Part shown: positions 36,333 to 46,132 of the stretch, one piece after another | How the letters are laid out: each line of letters opens with the position of its first letter | How positions within the stretch are numbered: the stretch's first letter is position 1 | Source: CAYVQF01 sp964454015 | GTDB lineage: Bacteria; Myxococcota_A; Bradymonadia; UBA4248 | Length of the DNA: 64,000 nt | Direction: 5' to 3' | Assembly: GCA_964454015.1 (NCBI GenBank) | Contig: CAYVQF010000008.1 | Coordinates: 62,001-126,000 of the forward strand | The notes under the pieces: model-generated | Databases searched by the model: none | The model's input: the letters and a program-made list of their open reading frames with translations, nothing else | Told to the model about the DNA's origin: nothing | Position numbers and translations under genes: made by a program

Positions 36333-37166
36333 ATGCGTGAAGGCTGGATAGCGCTGATATTGTTGGCAATACTTCAGGGTGCCACGGAGTTTTTGCCCAT
36401 CTCGAGTTCAGGACACCTCATATTGGCGCACGCAGTCTTAGAGGTGCCTGCCCCGGCGTTGCTCTTCGATATCGTCCTCCACGTGGGCACCCTAGCGGCG
36501 GTGGTTTTGGTGTATCGCAGGGATATTGCAGCCCTCCTCTTGGGGCTGTGGCGCGGACTCGCGGGCGCCTTGCGCCGCCAACCAGGTGCCATGGCCACGC
36601 CAGAAATGCAGATGGTTGGATACCTGCTGGTTGGAACCTTCGCGACGGCGGTGATCGGTTTTTTGCTCAAGGACTACGTGGAGAGCGTCTTGCGGGGGCC
36701 GCGGGTGGTAGGGATCATGCTGTTGATCAACGGTGGGATTTTGTGGGCCTCCCGCTATCGATGTCGTTGGCTATGCCGGGGGCGGCCCACGACGGGGGTG
36801 GATCTGCCGCGTGCCCTCTTGATCGGCGTGCTCCAAGGCTTGGCCGTGACGCCTGGTATATCGCGTTCGGGCACGACCATCACGGGTGCTTTGGTGAGCG
36901 GGGTAGAGGGTGAGGCGGCAGCGCGCTTCAGCTTTTTGTTGTCCATCCCAGCGATCTTGGGTGCGCTGGCATTGCACCTTGGAGAAGTCGACAATCTCTC
37001 TGGGTTGTCCTGGTGGCCGTTGCTGCTATCGGCAGGGATTGCAGGCGTCGTCGGCTATTTCTGTGTCTTGGCCTTGGTGCGCGTCTTGCGCGGCAGGATC
37101 TTCTACCGATTTTCTTGGTACTGCTGGGGCTTGGGGGCAGTGGCCATTGTCTGGTCCCTGATATGA
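36333..37166 (+). CDS. uppP: Undecaprenyl-diphosphatase UppP (BacA)
   Basis: 277 residues with about eight transmembrane helices. Family motifs are clear: LQGATEFLPISSSGHL near residues 13-28 (with the catalytic Glu and Ser/His region) and PGISRSGTTI near 173-182. It dephosphorylates undecaprenyl diphosphate at the inner membrane to recycle the lipid carrier used for peptidoglycan and polysaccharides. It follows the rdgC pair by 43 nt. It converges with the next gene with an 8-nt gap. Confidence 0.97.
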   Translation: MREGWIALILLAILQGATEFLPISSSGHLILAHAVLEVPAPALLFDIVLHVGTLAAVVLVYRRDIAALLLGLWRGLAGALRRQPGAMATPEMQMVGYLLVGTFATAVIGFLLKDYVESVLRGPRVVGIMLLINGGILWASRYRCRWLCRGRPTTGVDLPRALLIGVLQGLAVTPGISRSGTTITGALVSGVEGEAAARFSFLLSIPAILGALALHLGEVDNLSGLSWWPLLLSAGIAGVVGYFCVLALVRVLRGRIFYRFSWYCWGLGAVAIVWSLI

Positions 37167-37174
37167 TGGCTGGG

Positions 37175-37630
37175 TCACGGACTCGAGAGCGCCAAGGTTG
37201 CTTTGATGGCGAGGATGAGGATGCCATCTTTGTAGGTGAGACCAGCTTGAAAGAAGGTTGAGCCAGGGCTTGCTTTGACCTCTGCGGCGAGTTTACCGCG
37301 CAGGCCGATCTCGAGACGCAGGAGCTTGGGGTCTGGCGTTCTTCCTAGGTAGGTGATGACCAGCTCCGAGTTGTCGTTGTCGGGCAACTTCAGAGAGCGT
37401 TGGCTTTGCTGCGGGGCTTTCAACTCGTGCCGCCCGAGGAGGTGAAAGACCTGGTAGCCTGGAAAGCCGGAGCGCAGCTCGTTCTGCAGGGATTCGATGT
37501 CAGGATCGACGAAAGGCTCTCCGGCGCTGGCGTGAATGGTTTGGATGTGAACGAGCACCTCGTTGGCTGCGGCCGTCGTGGCGAACGCAAGCAGTGAGCA
37601 CAAGCAGATGAGGCTAATGGCGATTCGCAT
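37175..37630 (-). CDS. Secreted protein of unknown function
   Basis: 151 residues with a classical signal peptide (MRIAISLICLCSLLAFATTAAA, cleavage likely after Ala22). The mature part looks beta-rich (VLVHIQTIHAS, FQAGLTYKDGILILAIKATL) and is probably periplasmic. No family recognised. ATG 37630 is chosen because the signal peptide begins there. It follows the anti-sigma-like gene by 10 nt, so the pair is likely an operon. Confidence 0.8.
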   Translation of the reverse strand: MRIAISLICLCSLLAFATTAAANEVLVHIQTIHASAGEPFVDPDIESLQNELRSGFPGYQVFHLLGRHELKAPQQSQRSLKLPDNDNSELVITYLGRTPDPKLLRLEIGLRGKLAAEVKASPGSTFFQAGLTYKDGILILAIKATLALSSP

Positions 37631-37640
37631 GGTGCGGGTC

Positions 37641-38438
37641 TCAGATGGGGCCTTGGCTGCGGTGACGCTGGAACCACTCGGCCTCTTTGATGATGTCAAT
37701 GTTGTAGCGGCGCTGTGAATCGGTTGGCGTCTCCCAGTCATTCAGGAGGCTGCCGTTGTTCTTCTCGAGTTTCTCGAGGCGCTGTAAAATGTTGTGAATG
37801 GCGATGCGGAGGGGCGCCGCATCGAGGGTGGGGCTGCTGGTCTCGGGACTCTGCGAGCCGAGATACCAGATCACCGGGGTATTGGAGTGTGGGGTATAGG
37901 AGACTGAGCCGGAGGCTCCCCCTTCGAGATGCAGTGGTTCGACGATGACGATGGTGCGCTCTTTTTCTACCAGGGTGGTTGGCGCCTGTGGGCTGAGGAG
38001 CATGGGCAACATGACCAAGGCTGCCATGGCCAGTAAGACTGTGGCAGGGATGAAGATCTTGCGGTGTGCAGCGAAGTAGGCCCCGAGGCTCTGCATCACA
38101 CGGTCGAGCCAAGTGCCAGGGTCATTCGGTGTGGCTGTGGCGGCCTTGGCGGGGTGGCTGGGAAGGGCAGCGGTCGCCGCGATAATTCTGGCGGTGAAGG
38201 CCGAGGAATCGAGAAGCTCTAGGGCCTGCTCGTTGTCGAAGCGCACCAAGTCGCCCATCTCCTGGAGGGCGGCCAAGCGTGCCTGATCGTCTGTGCCGTG
38301 GACCAGGTGCGCGGCGAGCTCGTGCGCTTCGTCCTCAGGCAACTCGCCATCGTAGTAGGCCTGCAGGCGAAGAGGTTCGAGAGCTTGGGCCGAGCTGACG
38401 GGATCACGTGGCGCTGGGTGGGAGGGTTGCTTAGCCAT
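37641..38438 (-). CDS. Membrane protein resembling an anti-sigma factor
   Basis: 265 residues. The cytoplasmic N-terminus (about 1-115) contains LQAYYDGELPEDEAHELAAHL, a pattern of anti-sigma zf-HC2/RseA-like domains but without the HxxxCxxC zinc ligands. One transmembrane helix (about 127-147) and a periplasmic C-terminal part follow. No ECF sigma factor gene lies beside it, so the role is uncertain. ATG 38438 is chosen; the 22-codon longer start is less plausible. Divergent from the MshEN gene. Confidence 0.75.
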   Translation of the reverse strand: MAKQPSHPAPRDPVSSAQALEPLRLQAYYDGELPEDEAHELAAHLVHGTDDQARLAALQEMGDLVRFDNEQALELLDSSAFTARIIAATAALPSHPAKAATATPNDPGTWLDRVMQSLGAYFAAHRKIFIPATVLLAMAALVMLPMLLSPQAPTTLVEKERTIVIVEPLHLEGGASGSVSYTPHSNTPVIWYLGSQSPETSSPTLDAAPLRIAIHNILQRLEKLEKNNGSLLNDWETPTDSQRRYNIDIIKEAEWFQRHRSQGPI

Positions 38439-38632
38439 GGGATGGGGTGTCTCTTTTGGCGGATGACGGCAGAGCAAAAGGTTCACACGGGAGGTGTGAA
38501 CCACGTGGAGAAAACGCTACAGGCAGAGCGATTATTCAAAGGGATGTGTGGGGAGAAACGCATGTTCGAGGCAAGGGGAGGGCGAACGTCAATTGGTGTT
38601 GGTCTGGTAAGCCTGGTGTCAGCTTGATATAT

Positions 38633-38648
38633 TGGTGCAGCCGTTGCG
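38633..38648 (+). promoter_or_regulatory. Candidate sigma-54 promoter
   Basis: TGGTGCAGCCGTTGCG keeps GG at -24 and GC at -12 with the right 10-nt spacing, including the TTGC box; it sits 57 nt upstream of the MshEN-domain gene. Sigma-54 control is common for type IV pilus genes. Not proven. Confidence 0.35.
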
Positions 38649-38704
38649 CTCCTGCAAAGGGTTGTGTGTTGGTAATGGCGTTCATTCTGTAGACCGAGGG
38701 ACTC

Positions 38705-39955
38705 ATGTTGGAGGATCGGCAGCTCTCGCGAATGTTTTTACGTAAGGGCATCGTGGACGAAGCGACTTTGGAGCGCGCGCAAGCGCTGTGCACCTCGTCA
38801 CGCCGATCGTTGTACGATGTGCTTCTGCAAGAGGGCTGGGTAGATGAAGAGCGCGCTATCGTCGTGGTGAGCAAGCAGCTCAACCTTCCTTGTGTATCCC
38901 TGAAGGAATTCGAGGCGGACCCGCGCATTCTCGAACTGGTGCCGGGAGAGGCCGCCGAGCGTTTGTCTCTCATGCCCCTAGGGCTCACCAACGACGAGGG
39001 TGAGAAGAAGCTCTTTGTGGCCATGATGAATCCTCTTGATCTCAATGCCATAGAGGAGGTGGGCAAGTTATCGGGCTTTCCTGTCAAACCGTTGTTGGCG
39101 GGTCCGCTTGATATCGCCCAGGCGGTCAAGCGCACTTATTCGCAGAGTAGTCCCAAGGGCGAGGTCGATTTGAGCTTCGTCTTGGACGATTTCCTCGAGG
39201 ACTCCGTGTCGAAGCTCATGGATGACTATTCTGCGCTTCCCCCATCGGAGACACCGTCACCCTCTCCGAGTAAAGCCGCAGCGGGGGCCTCGATGGATCT
39301 GAGCGATCTCTCGCCGAGCGCGCTGCTGCGAGGTGCGAAGCGCGCCTCGTCGGCGGGCAAGTCACACCCTGAGACGCGTCCCGTCATCGCGATCAAGGCC
39401 AAGGCGGGCGAGAGTGATGGCGGTGCCTTCTCCCTGGATTTTGGTGATTTGGACTTGAGCGTCAAGCGCGAGAATGGTGCTGACGTGTACAACCGCATGA
39501 CCCTGCCGGCGGGGACGGAGTTGCCTCCGGCGCTCCAGGAGGAGGTGCCCAAAGCGGCAGATGGGGGTGGTTTTACCCGGGTGCCTACGGTGGTGCGAGA
39601 GGGGGGGGCACTCAAGGAGGCACGACAGGGGGGAGAAGAAAAGCAGGCCCTCTTTGATCTGGGAGACGACTGGGGTGATCTCAATGAGGAGGAGAGTGCC
39701 GAGGTCTTTACCGGAGCCGCTGGCGCGACGAGTCAGCCCATCAGTGGACGGACGGAAAACTCTGGCATCCGTTACGTTGCCGATCCGAACCTACAGAGCC
39801 GTGCCCAGGGCGCAGACTACCTCGCCGATATCGGAACCTCTGACCTTCTGCGTGCCGTGGTCCGAGTGCTTGTTCGCAAGGGTGTCATGACTGAGGAACA
39901 GATCCGCGAAGAGGTGCGCCGTAGTCGGGGGATTGGCGGGCGTCGGGGGAGCTGA
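38705..39955 (+). CDS. Orphan MshEN-domain protein
   Basis: 416 residues. Residues 1-145 are an MshEN/GspE N-terminal domain (RQLSRMFLRKGIVDEATLERA, then ... FVAMMNPLDLNAIEEVGKLSGFPVKPL), the module that in some GspE/PilB ATPases binds cyclic di-GMP. No ATPase domain follows. The rest is disordered, acidic/serine-proline-rich, with a short helical C-terminus (LLRAVVRVLVRKGVMTEEQI). It sits immediately upstream of pilB, whose own N-terminus has the same type of domain, and could be a cyclic di-GMP-responsive accessory of the pilus motor. That role is inference. Confidence 0.85.
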   Translation: MLEDRQLSRMFLRKGIVDEATLERAQALCTSSRRSLYDVLLQEGWVDEERAIVVVSKQLNLPCVSLKEFEADPRILELVPGEAAERLSLMPLGLTNDEGEKKLFVAMMNPLDLNAIEEVGKLSGFPVKPLLAGPLDIAQAVKRTYSQSSPKGEVDLSFVLDDFLEDSVSKLMDDYSALPPSETPSPSPSKAAAGASMDLSDLSPSALLRGAKRASSAGKSHPETRPVIAIKAKAGESDGGAFSLDFGDLDLSVKRENGADVYNRMTLPAGTELPPALQEEVPKAADGGGFTRVPTVVREGGALKEARQGGEEKQALFDLGDDWGDLNEEESAEVFTGAAGATSQPISGRTENSGIRYVADPNLQSRAQGADYLADIGTSDLLRAVVRVLVRKGVMTEEQIREEVRRSRGIGGRRGS

Positions 39956-40017
39956 CGCGAGGGCATTCCCCCGCGTCGGATCAGGGGAGAGAAGGTGCGC
40001 TTTGGCCTAGGCTTGCG

Positions 40018-40046
40018 TTGACCACCTGGCCCGGGGTTGGTAAATT
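40018..40046 (+). promoter_or_regulatory. Candidate sigma-70-type promoter of pilB
   Basis: TTGACC (40018-40023) and TAAATT (40041-40046) with a 17-nt spacer, 62 nt upstream of the pilB ATG. Confidence 0.5.
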
Positions 40047-40108
40047 GCCGAAGCGCATGTCAGTGCGAAATGTGCGCGACTTCTCAGCAGCAACGGGGTG
40101 AAAAAGCG

Positions 40109-41824
40109 ATGTCGAATGGTGATGCGCGTCTGGGTGAATTACTTCTGCGTAGTCAGCTCATAACGCAGGGCCAGTTGGAGCATGCCAAGGGGCAACAACG
40201 CAAAGCAGGTGGGCGCCTGGCCGGCCATTTGGCAACCCTTGGCTACATCAAGGAGTCTGAGCTCACCAACTTTTTGAGTCGTCAGTTTGGAGTCCCCTCG
40301 GTTCAGTTGGCCGACATGGGGGAGATCAGCCAGGAGATTTTGAACCTGGTCCCCAAAGAAGTCGCAGAGCGACACCTGTGCCTCCCCATTAACCGCGCAG
40401 GCCAGTCGTTGATCGTGGCGATGGTCGACCCGATGAACATCTTCGCCATTGACGATTTGAAGTTTTTGACGGGCTACAACATCGAGGTCGTGGTTGCTGG
40501 GGAACAGGCGATCCGCGCGGCCATCGAAAAGTACTATCAGGAAGAAGAGTCGGGGATCGATTACGACGAGTTTTTCGATGGCTTCGATGCCGATGACATC
40601 TCCTTTGGCGAAGATGCAGACTCCGTTGACATCATGGATCTGCAGAGCGCGGCTGAGGAGGCGCCGGTCGTTCGCTTGGTGAATGCCATTTTGCTCGATG
40701 CGATTCGTCGTCAGGCGAGTGACATTCACGTAGAGCCCTATGAGCGGATCATGCGCGTGCGTTACCGCATTGATGGGGTTCTGCACGAGGTGATGACACC
40801 GCCAGCGAAGCTGCGCAACGCCTTGACCAGTCGCCTAAAGATTATGTCGAACTTGGACATTGCCGAGCGACGTCTGCCCCAGGACGGGCGGATCAAGCTG
40901 CGTATCGGTAAAGGCAAGGAGATGGATTTTCGCGTCTCTGTCTTGCCGACCCTCTTTGGTGAGAAAGTCGTTTTGCGTCTGCTCGACAAGAGCAACCTCC
41001 AGCTCGACATGACCAAGCTGGGCTTCGAGGCCGAGCCTCTGGCGCACTTCAAAGAGCAGATTCATCGCCCTTATGGGATGGTTCTGGTTACGGGCCCAAC
41101 GGGTAGCGGTAAAACCACGACGCTCTACTCGGCGCTGAGCGAGTTGAACAAGACCAGTGAAAACATCTCTACCTGTGAAGACCCGGTTGAGTTCAACTTG
41201 ATGGGGATCAATCAGGTACAGATTCACGATGGTATCGGGCTCAACTTTGCCGCGGCGCTGCGCTCCTTTTTGCGCCAAGATCCTGACATCATCATGGTCG
41301 GCGAGATTCGCGACTTCGAGACGGCTGAGATTGCAGTCAAGGCGGCACTCACGGGCCATATGGTGCTTTCGACTCTGCACACCAATGATGCGCCGAGCAC
41401 GATCTCGCGCCTGCTCAACATGGGTATCGAGCCTTTCTTGGTGACGGCATCGGTCAATCTGGTGTTGGCTCAGCGCCTCGCGCGCCGGCTCTGCGCTGAA
41501 TGCAGGCGCCCGGCCAAGCTGGATATGGAAGCGTTGCGCAAGTTGCAGGTGAGCGAGGAGTTGATCGGGACAGGGACCGTCTTTGAACCTGCTGGCTGCG
41601 CCTCATGCTCCAATACGGGCTACCGCGGGCGATTGGCCCTGTATGAAGTCATGGTTCTGAACGATGACTTGCGCCAGTACATCCTCCAAGGCTACTCCAC
41701 GGCCGAGTTGAAGGCAGAGGCCATTCGACTTGGCATGAAGACCCTGCGTCAAGCGGGTATTTCCAAGATGTTGGAGGGGGTGACGTCCTTGGCAGAGATC
41801 ATGCGCGTGACGGCACCCGACTAG
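40109..41824 (+). CDS. pilB: Type IV pilus extension ATPase PilB
   Basis: 571 residues. N-terminal MshEN-type domain (about 1-160), linker, then the secretion ATPase: VEPYERIMRVRYRIDGVL, Walker A GPTGSGKTT from residue 329, Asp box STCEDPVEF, Walker B IIMVGEIRD and His box TGHMVLSTLHTND. A tetracysteine zinc site (CAEC, and CASC about 50 residues later) in the C-terminal part is typical of PilB/GspE and absent in PilT. It powers pilus extension. ATG 40109 preserves the usual RLGELLL start. Its stop overlaps that of the convergent kinase gene by 4 nt. Confidence 0.96.
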   Translation: MSNGDARLGELLLRSQLITQGQLEHAKGQQRKAGGRLAGHLATLGYIKESELTNFLSRQFGVPSVQLADMGEISQEILNLVPKEVAERHLCLPINRAGQSLIVAMVDPMNIFAIDDLKFLTGYNIEVVVAGEQAIRAAIEKYYQEEESGIDYDEFFDGFDADDISFGEDADSVDIMDLQSAAEEAPVVRLVNAILLDAIRRQASDIHVEPYERIMRVRYRIDGVLHEVMTPPAKLRNALTSRLKIMSNLDIAERRLPQDGRIKLRIGKGKEMDFRVSVLPTLFGEKVVLRLLDKSNLQLDMTKLGFEAEPLAHFKEQIHRPYGMVLVTGPTGSGKTTTLYSALSELNKTSENISTCEDPVEFNLMGINQVQIHDGIGLNFAAALRSFLRQDPDIIMVGEIRDFETAEIAVKAALTGHMVLSTLHTNDAPSTISRLLNMGIEPFLVTASVNLVLAQRLARRLCAECRRPAKLDMEALRKLQVSEELIGTGTVFEPAGCASCSNTGYRGRLALYEVMVLNDDLRQYILQGYSTAELKAEAIRLGMKTLRQAGISKMLEGVTSLAEIMRVTAPD

Positions 41825-44800
41825 TGGTCGTTTAGCTTCGAAAGCCTTATAAAATTTAGCTCGGCGCTGTTTTTGTTGGCCGTGTCGGCCAAGATGGCGA
41901 AGGCAGCGGCGGCGTAGCGATAGAGCTTGGCCGCCACTTCGAAGGCGCCGTTGTTTTCGGCACAGGATGCCGCCTGCGCGAAGGCGCTCGCCATGTCGCG
42001 ATCGGCTGGAAGGACTTCTAGTTGGAGGTTGCGGATGCGCTGGAGGATGTGGTCGACTTCCTTGAACGCGAGCTTCTCTGCAAAGACCCGGGTGAGGATG
42101 CCGCAGACCACAGCCAGATAGGAGCGGGCGCCGAGTTGTTGGAAGAGCTCGGCGGCGCGGTGGAGCGAATGGCTCGCGTCGTCGAGATGGCCGCGTCCCA
42201 GTTGCACCAGTCCCATATTGGTGTAGAGGGCAGCCATGTCCTCGTCGGCATCTTGGTTTTCAATGAGGTCGATGGCCTGTGCATAGTAGTTTTCAGCCGC
42301 TTCGGTTTGCAATTTGGCGCGAGCCACTTCGCCGAGCCCATTGAGGATGGCCACCAGGCGCCGGCGATCCCCGAGCAGATTCAACGTTGCTTTGGCGGCT
42401 TCAAAGCGCACCTCGGCGTGGGTAAGCTGGCCAGAGAGAATCTCAGCCTTACCGAGCGTGACCAGGGTGTCTCCGAGTCCGTAGGGGTTGGACGCTTTCT
42501 GGAAGCGTGCCAAGGCTTCGTTGAGGTAGGTGGCCCCGAGTTGATGATTTCCCGCGAGTCCTTGCACGATACCAGAACTCAAACAGACCTCAGCCATGAG
42601 GTTCTGGTCGCCGCTTTCGCGGGCGAGGCCTTCGGCTTCTTCAATGGCGGTGACAGCGCTCTGGACCTGCCCGAGGCGCGCAGACATGAGGGCGAATCCC
42701 TTGAGGGCCTTGGCGCGAAGGTGGTCATAGCCTGGGGCTGGGCACATGGTGAGGGCCAGGCGGTATTGTTCCACCGCTAAAGTTACCAGACCTCTCCTGG
42801 CGTGGAGTTCAGCGCGTAAGAGGGGGACCCAGAGCTGATGTTTGTGACGCGACGCGGGAAACTCGTCGAGCGTCAAGATGTGTTCTTCCGCCTCATCGAG
42901 GCGGTTCAGTAGCAGCGACGCCTCGATGTAGACCCTGCGGGCGTCGAAGATCTCCCCGTCCTCAGGAACGCAGCTCTTCTCTTCGCTGCCGTCGTGGAGC
43001 TCGAAGGCCCGTAGAAGACGTTGCCGCGCCAGGCGAGGTTGGTTGGTGTCGAGGCAGTAGCGGGCACTCAGCACGAGATGTCGCCAGGCGTCGGTGTGTT
43101 CACGGGCTTCGAGGAGATGGGTGCTCACCTCTAAGTGCAACAGGGAAGGTTCTTTGTTGCTGGCCGAGAGCTTGGCGTTGGCGCACGCGATTTGGCGCTT
43201 GCCGTAATCGCCAGCAGAACGCGCCCATTCGCGGAGCTGATCGCCGATCACCCGATTGCCAAAGCGAAGGCTCTCATCGGCGGCGTCTTCGATGCAGAGG
43301 CCATCGACCAGGGCGGCTTCCCAGACGAGGTCGATTTGGCTGGTGACGATGGCGTCGAGCCGCGCGAGTTTGGCGAGCAAATCAAAGCGGATGGGTTCAT
43401 TGATGATGGCGGCCCATTCGAGGACGCGACGCACTGTGGTGACTTCGATCTCGGGGTGACTGGTGAAGCTATCGAGGAAGCTGCCCAGGCGCCGATCGAC
43501 CACCTCGTTGATGCGGGTGGGGGGAGAGGAGAGGGCCGTGCGGCGGTAGTAGTTTTCTTGGGGGACGAAGTGCATCTCGTTGGCGGCCAGCCATTGAGTC
43601 AGAAGCTGAATGGCGAAGAGGGGATGACCATTGGCGTGCTCGACCAAGAGCGCGCAAGTCTCGGGGTGGAGGGGTACGAGGGCGTTGCAGAGCTTGGCGA
43701 CATGCTCCTTATCCAAGGGGGCGAGGCTGATGCGAGAGACTTCGGCATATTGCGTCAGGCTTTCGAGCTGATGCCGGAAGGCGGTGTGGAGTAGCTGTTC
43801 CGAGCGAAGCGTCGCGATAATGAGTGCCGAGCTAGGTACGATGCGGTTTCTAGCGATGAGGTGGTGGAGCAGCTCAATACACTCGTCGGGGGCGTTGTGA
43901 ATATCGTCGAGGTGGAGCAAGACCGTGCGCGAAGCAGAGTGGTGGCGGAGCACGGCGTCTGTGAGCAGATGACCCGCCTGGACATGCGTCGCAGGCGGGA
44001 CGGGGCTGTCTTGTGCGTCAGTCAGCAAGTCGGGCTGAAGGTAGCGAACGAAAGCCGGCAGGAGCCATGGGTCCGAGAGATCCGCATGGAAAAGCTGGTG
44101 CCGGATGCTTTTTCGCAACGAGGCTTCATCGTTCCCCTGACAACCGATGATGCGTTGCAAAGCGTTGCGCAGGCTCGTGCCGCCGCTGGTCGCGTCAAAT
44201 GTGATGGTCAAAGCGTGGACGACGCCCAGCTCCGACGCCCGTTCGCGCAGCCACCTCGCGAAGCGGGTCTTGCCAATGCCGGCTTCACCGTCGACGAGGA
44301 CGATACGCAATGAGGAAAACTCATGCGCTTCTACGAGCTTAGCGCTTGCAGCGTAACGCTCGGGGGCGCGCCCGCAGAAGGGGGCTTCGCGGAAGCGCAG
44401 CAAACCCAGGCCAAGAGATTGAGGTGCGGTGGTGGGAGTGGGGCTAAAGCGGCGCGCCGATCGATAGCCGAGATTGGAGGCGCTGGACGAAGGTGTGTGC
44501 ACCGTGAGCAGATCGGGCGAAAGCGAGTCCAGGACGGGGACGACTGGTGGGACGAAGTCCCGGCCCGACTGTATGGCTTTCAAGGTTCGTTTCACGTCGG
44601 CGGCGCTGTGTGGCCGAGCGGCGGGCTCTTTGGCCAAAAGCTGCTTGATCAGATCGGCGAGACCTTTGGGTAGGGTCTTGTCGCTGGTGATCTCCGGGAT
44701 TGGCGCCAATAAGTGCAGTTTTAGTAATTCCTGCGGGGTCTTGGCCAAGAACGGGCGTCGGCCACAGACCAACTCGTAGAGCATGACACCGCAGGCGTAG

Positions 44801-45615
44801 AGGTCTGCAGCCGGGCCGATTTCCCCGCGCCGCGTTCGGATTTGCTCTGGGGCGAGGTAGGCCGGGGTTCCGACACACTGGTTGTGGTGAGTGACCCGAG
44901 TCCCCGTGCCGGCAGGCATAAAAAAGTCGGCGACAGTCGGTACATCGTCGGAGCTAAAGAGTACACCCCGGTTTTTCTCAGCGAAATCAGTCGGCTCGCT
45001 GCCGACCTCGAGGGTCGTCATGTCGTCGATGGCATGATTGGGAAAGGCATGGGTGGCAGAGAGGTCGAGCTCGAGCTGGGCGACGATGGCTTCGTCGTGG
45101 ACGTCGTCATCGGTCATGCGGGCGATGCCAAAGTCCAAAATCCGGGGAAGAAGCTGCGAACTTTGCTGTGGCTCGAGGAGAACGTTTTCCGGTTTGAGAT
45201 CGCGATGGATGATGCCGCGGGCGTGGGCGTAGGCCAGCGCCGAGAGGATGAAGTCGAAGAGCGCCAGGGCTTCATCGAGCTTGGGGCGGGTATTGAGATA
45301 ATTTCTGAGGCTGGGACCGAGCACATGGGGCATGACGAAGTAGGGGCGACGCAGGCCTTGCTCGTCGATGTGTACCCCGTAGTCGAGGACGGGGACGATG
45401 CAAGGGTGGTTGAGCCTCGCCATGGCCCGGACCTCACGGGTGAAGCGGCGCAGGGCGCGGATGCGACGGGCACGGTCGGGCCGGATGAGCTTCAGGGCGA
45501 CGGGTTGTTGGCTCTTGGGGTCTGTGGTGAGGAAAACTTCACCCATGCCACCGCTGCCGATCATGGAGTGGCAGGTGTATCCCGGACCAATGGGTGCAAG
45601 GGGGAGGGTGCTCAT
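41821..45615 (-). CDS. Hanks-type Ser/Thr kinase fused to ATPase and TPR array (PknK-like)
   Basis: 1264 residues. Kinase domain about 10-390: glycine loop GSGGMG at 20-25, Lys42 in VALK, HRDLKPEN from 137, DFG at 161-163, and APE after an unusually long (about 90-residue) activation segment. An AAA_16-type ATPase follows with Walker A GEAGIGKT at 443-450, then a TPR array to the C-terminus. All kinase catalytic residues are present. ATG 45615 has AAGG upstream and is the first start giving a normal N-terminus. It may antagonise the PP2C phosphatase at 24532. Confidence 0.95.
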   Translation of the reverse strand: MSTLPLAPIGPGYTCHSMIGSGGMGEVFLTTDPKSQQPVALKLIRPDRARRIRALRRFTREVRAMARLNHPCIVPVLDYGVHIDEQGLRRPYFVMPHVLGPSLRNYLNTRPKLDEALALFDFILSALAYAHARGIIHRDLKPENVLLEPQQSSQLLPRILDFGIARMTDDDVHDEAIVAQLELDLSATHAFPNHAIDDMTTLEVGSEPTDFAEKNRGVLFSSDDVPTVADFFMPAGTGTRVTHHNQCVGTPAYLAPEQIRTRRGEIGPAADLYACGVMLYELVCGRRPFLAKTPQELLKLHLLAPIPEITSDKTLPKGLADLIKQLLAKEPAARPHSAADVKRTLKAIQSGRDFVPPVVPVLDSLSPDLLTVHTPSSSASNLGYRSARRFSPTPTTAPQSLGLGLLRFREAPFCGRAPERYAASAKLVEAHEFSSLRIVLVDGEAGIGKTRFARWLRERASELGVVHALTITFDATSGGTSLRNALQRIIGCQGNDEASLRKSIRHQLFHADLSDPWLLPAFVRYLQPDLLTDAQDSPVPPATHVQAGHLLTDAVLRHHSASRTVLLHLDDIHNAPDECIELLHHLIARNRIVPSSALIIATLRSEQLLHTAFRHQLESLTQYAEVSRISLAPLDKEHVAKLCNALVPLHPETCALLVEHANGHPLFAIQLLTQWLAANEMHFVPQENYYRRTALSSPPTRINEVVDRRLGSFLDSFTSHPEIEVTTVRRVLEWAAIINEPIRFDLLAKLARLDAIVTSQIDLVWEAALVDGLCIEDAADESLRFGNRVIGDQLREWARSAGDYGKRQIACANAKLSASNKEPSLLHLEVSTHLLEAREHTDAWRHLVLSARYCLDTNQPRLARQRLLRAFELHDGSEEKSCVPEDGEIFDARRVYIEASLLLNRLDEAEEHILTLDEFPASRHKHQLWVPLLRAELHARRGLVTLAVEQYRLALTMCPAPGYDHLRAKALKGFALMSARLGQVQSAVTAIEEAEGLARESGDQNLMAEVCLSSGIVQGLAGNHQLGATYLNEALARFQKASNPYGLGDTLVTLGKAEILSGQLTHAEVRFEAAKATLNLLGDRRRLVAILNGLGEVARAKLQTEAAENYYAQAIDLIENQDADEDMAALYTNMGLVQLGRGHLDDASHSLHRAAELFQQLGARSYLAVVCGILTRVFAEKLAFKEVDHILQRIRNLQLEVLPADRDMASAFAQAASCAENNGAFEVAAKLYRYAAAAFAILADTANKNSAELNFIRLSKLNDH

Positions 45616-45622
45616 GTCGCCT

Positions 45623-46132
45623 TCAGTCGCATAGCGGCAGTTGATTGAGGGCGCATTGCCAAGCTTCCAAGACCTCTGGGTCGTTGGCGGGGCCCTCCCC
45701 AAAGATGAAGCGGACGAACTCACAGCGCGGATTGCCGACCTCAGCGCAGGCAGCGGCGGGGGGAAGCGCGAGGATCATACCGTAGCGATCTTGATAGTGG
45801 ATGATGAGCAAGCTGCCGGCGCGCGAAGCGCAGTAGCCTGTAGCGTCGCTGAGGACGACGGCCTGGGGGATGCTGAGAAAGCGCTGCCACCAGACTTCAA
45901 TCAGCGTGTCGATGGAGAGGGAGCCCTTTGCTTTGTCTTCTCGCCATAGGCGGCACTTCGTAGCGGGGTGCCAGAACGCATCGGGGCCGCTTGGCTCCCA
46001 GCCAGCACATGGTGCACTTTGTGAAGCGTGCACGTCGGGGGGGGGCTGCCCCTGGACCGGCATACCAAGCCATGTTGATGTGCTGGCCGTTATCAGGGCG
46101 ATGCAGATGCGGGCGATCTTGGTAGAGAGCAT
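45623..46132 (-). CDS. Exported protein of unknown function
   Basis: About 169 residues with a probable signal peptide (MLSTKIARICIALITASTSTWLG). The mature part has several Cys (CAGWEPSG, CRLWRED, CASRAGS, CAEVGNPRCEF, CALNQLPLC), consistent with disulfides in the periplasm. No family recognised. The start is uncertain because neither ATG 46132 nor ATG 46159 has a clear ribosome site. It lies 7 nt upstream of the kinase gene and is probably in one operon with it. Confidence 0.65.
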   Translation of the reverse strand: MLSTKIARICIALITASTSTWLGMPVQGQPPPDVHASQSAPCAGWEPSGPDAFWHPATKCRLWREDKAKGSLSIDTLIEVWWQRFLSIPQAVVLSDATGYCASRAGSLLIIHYQDRYGMILALPPAAACAEVGNPRCEFVRFIFGEGPANDPEVLEAWQCALNQLPLCD

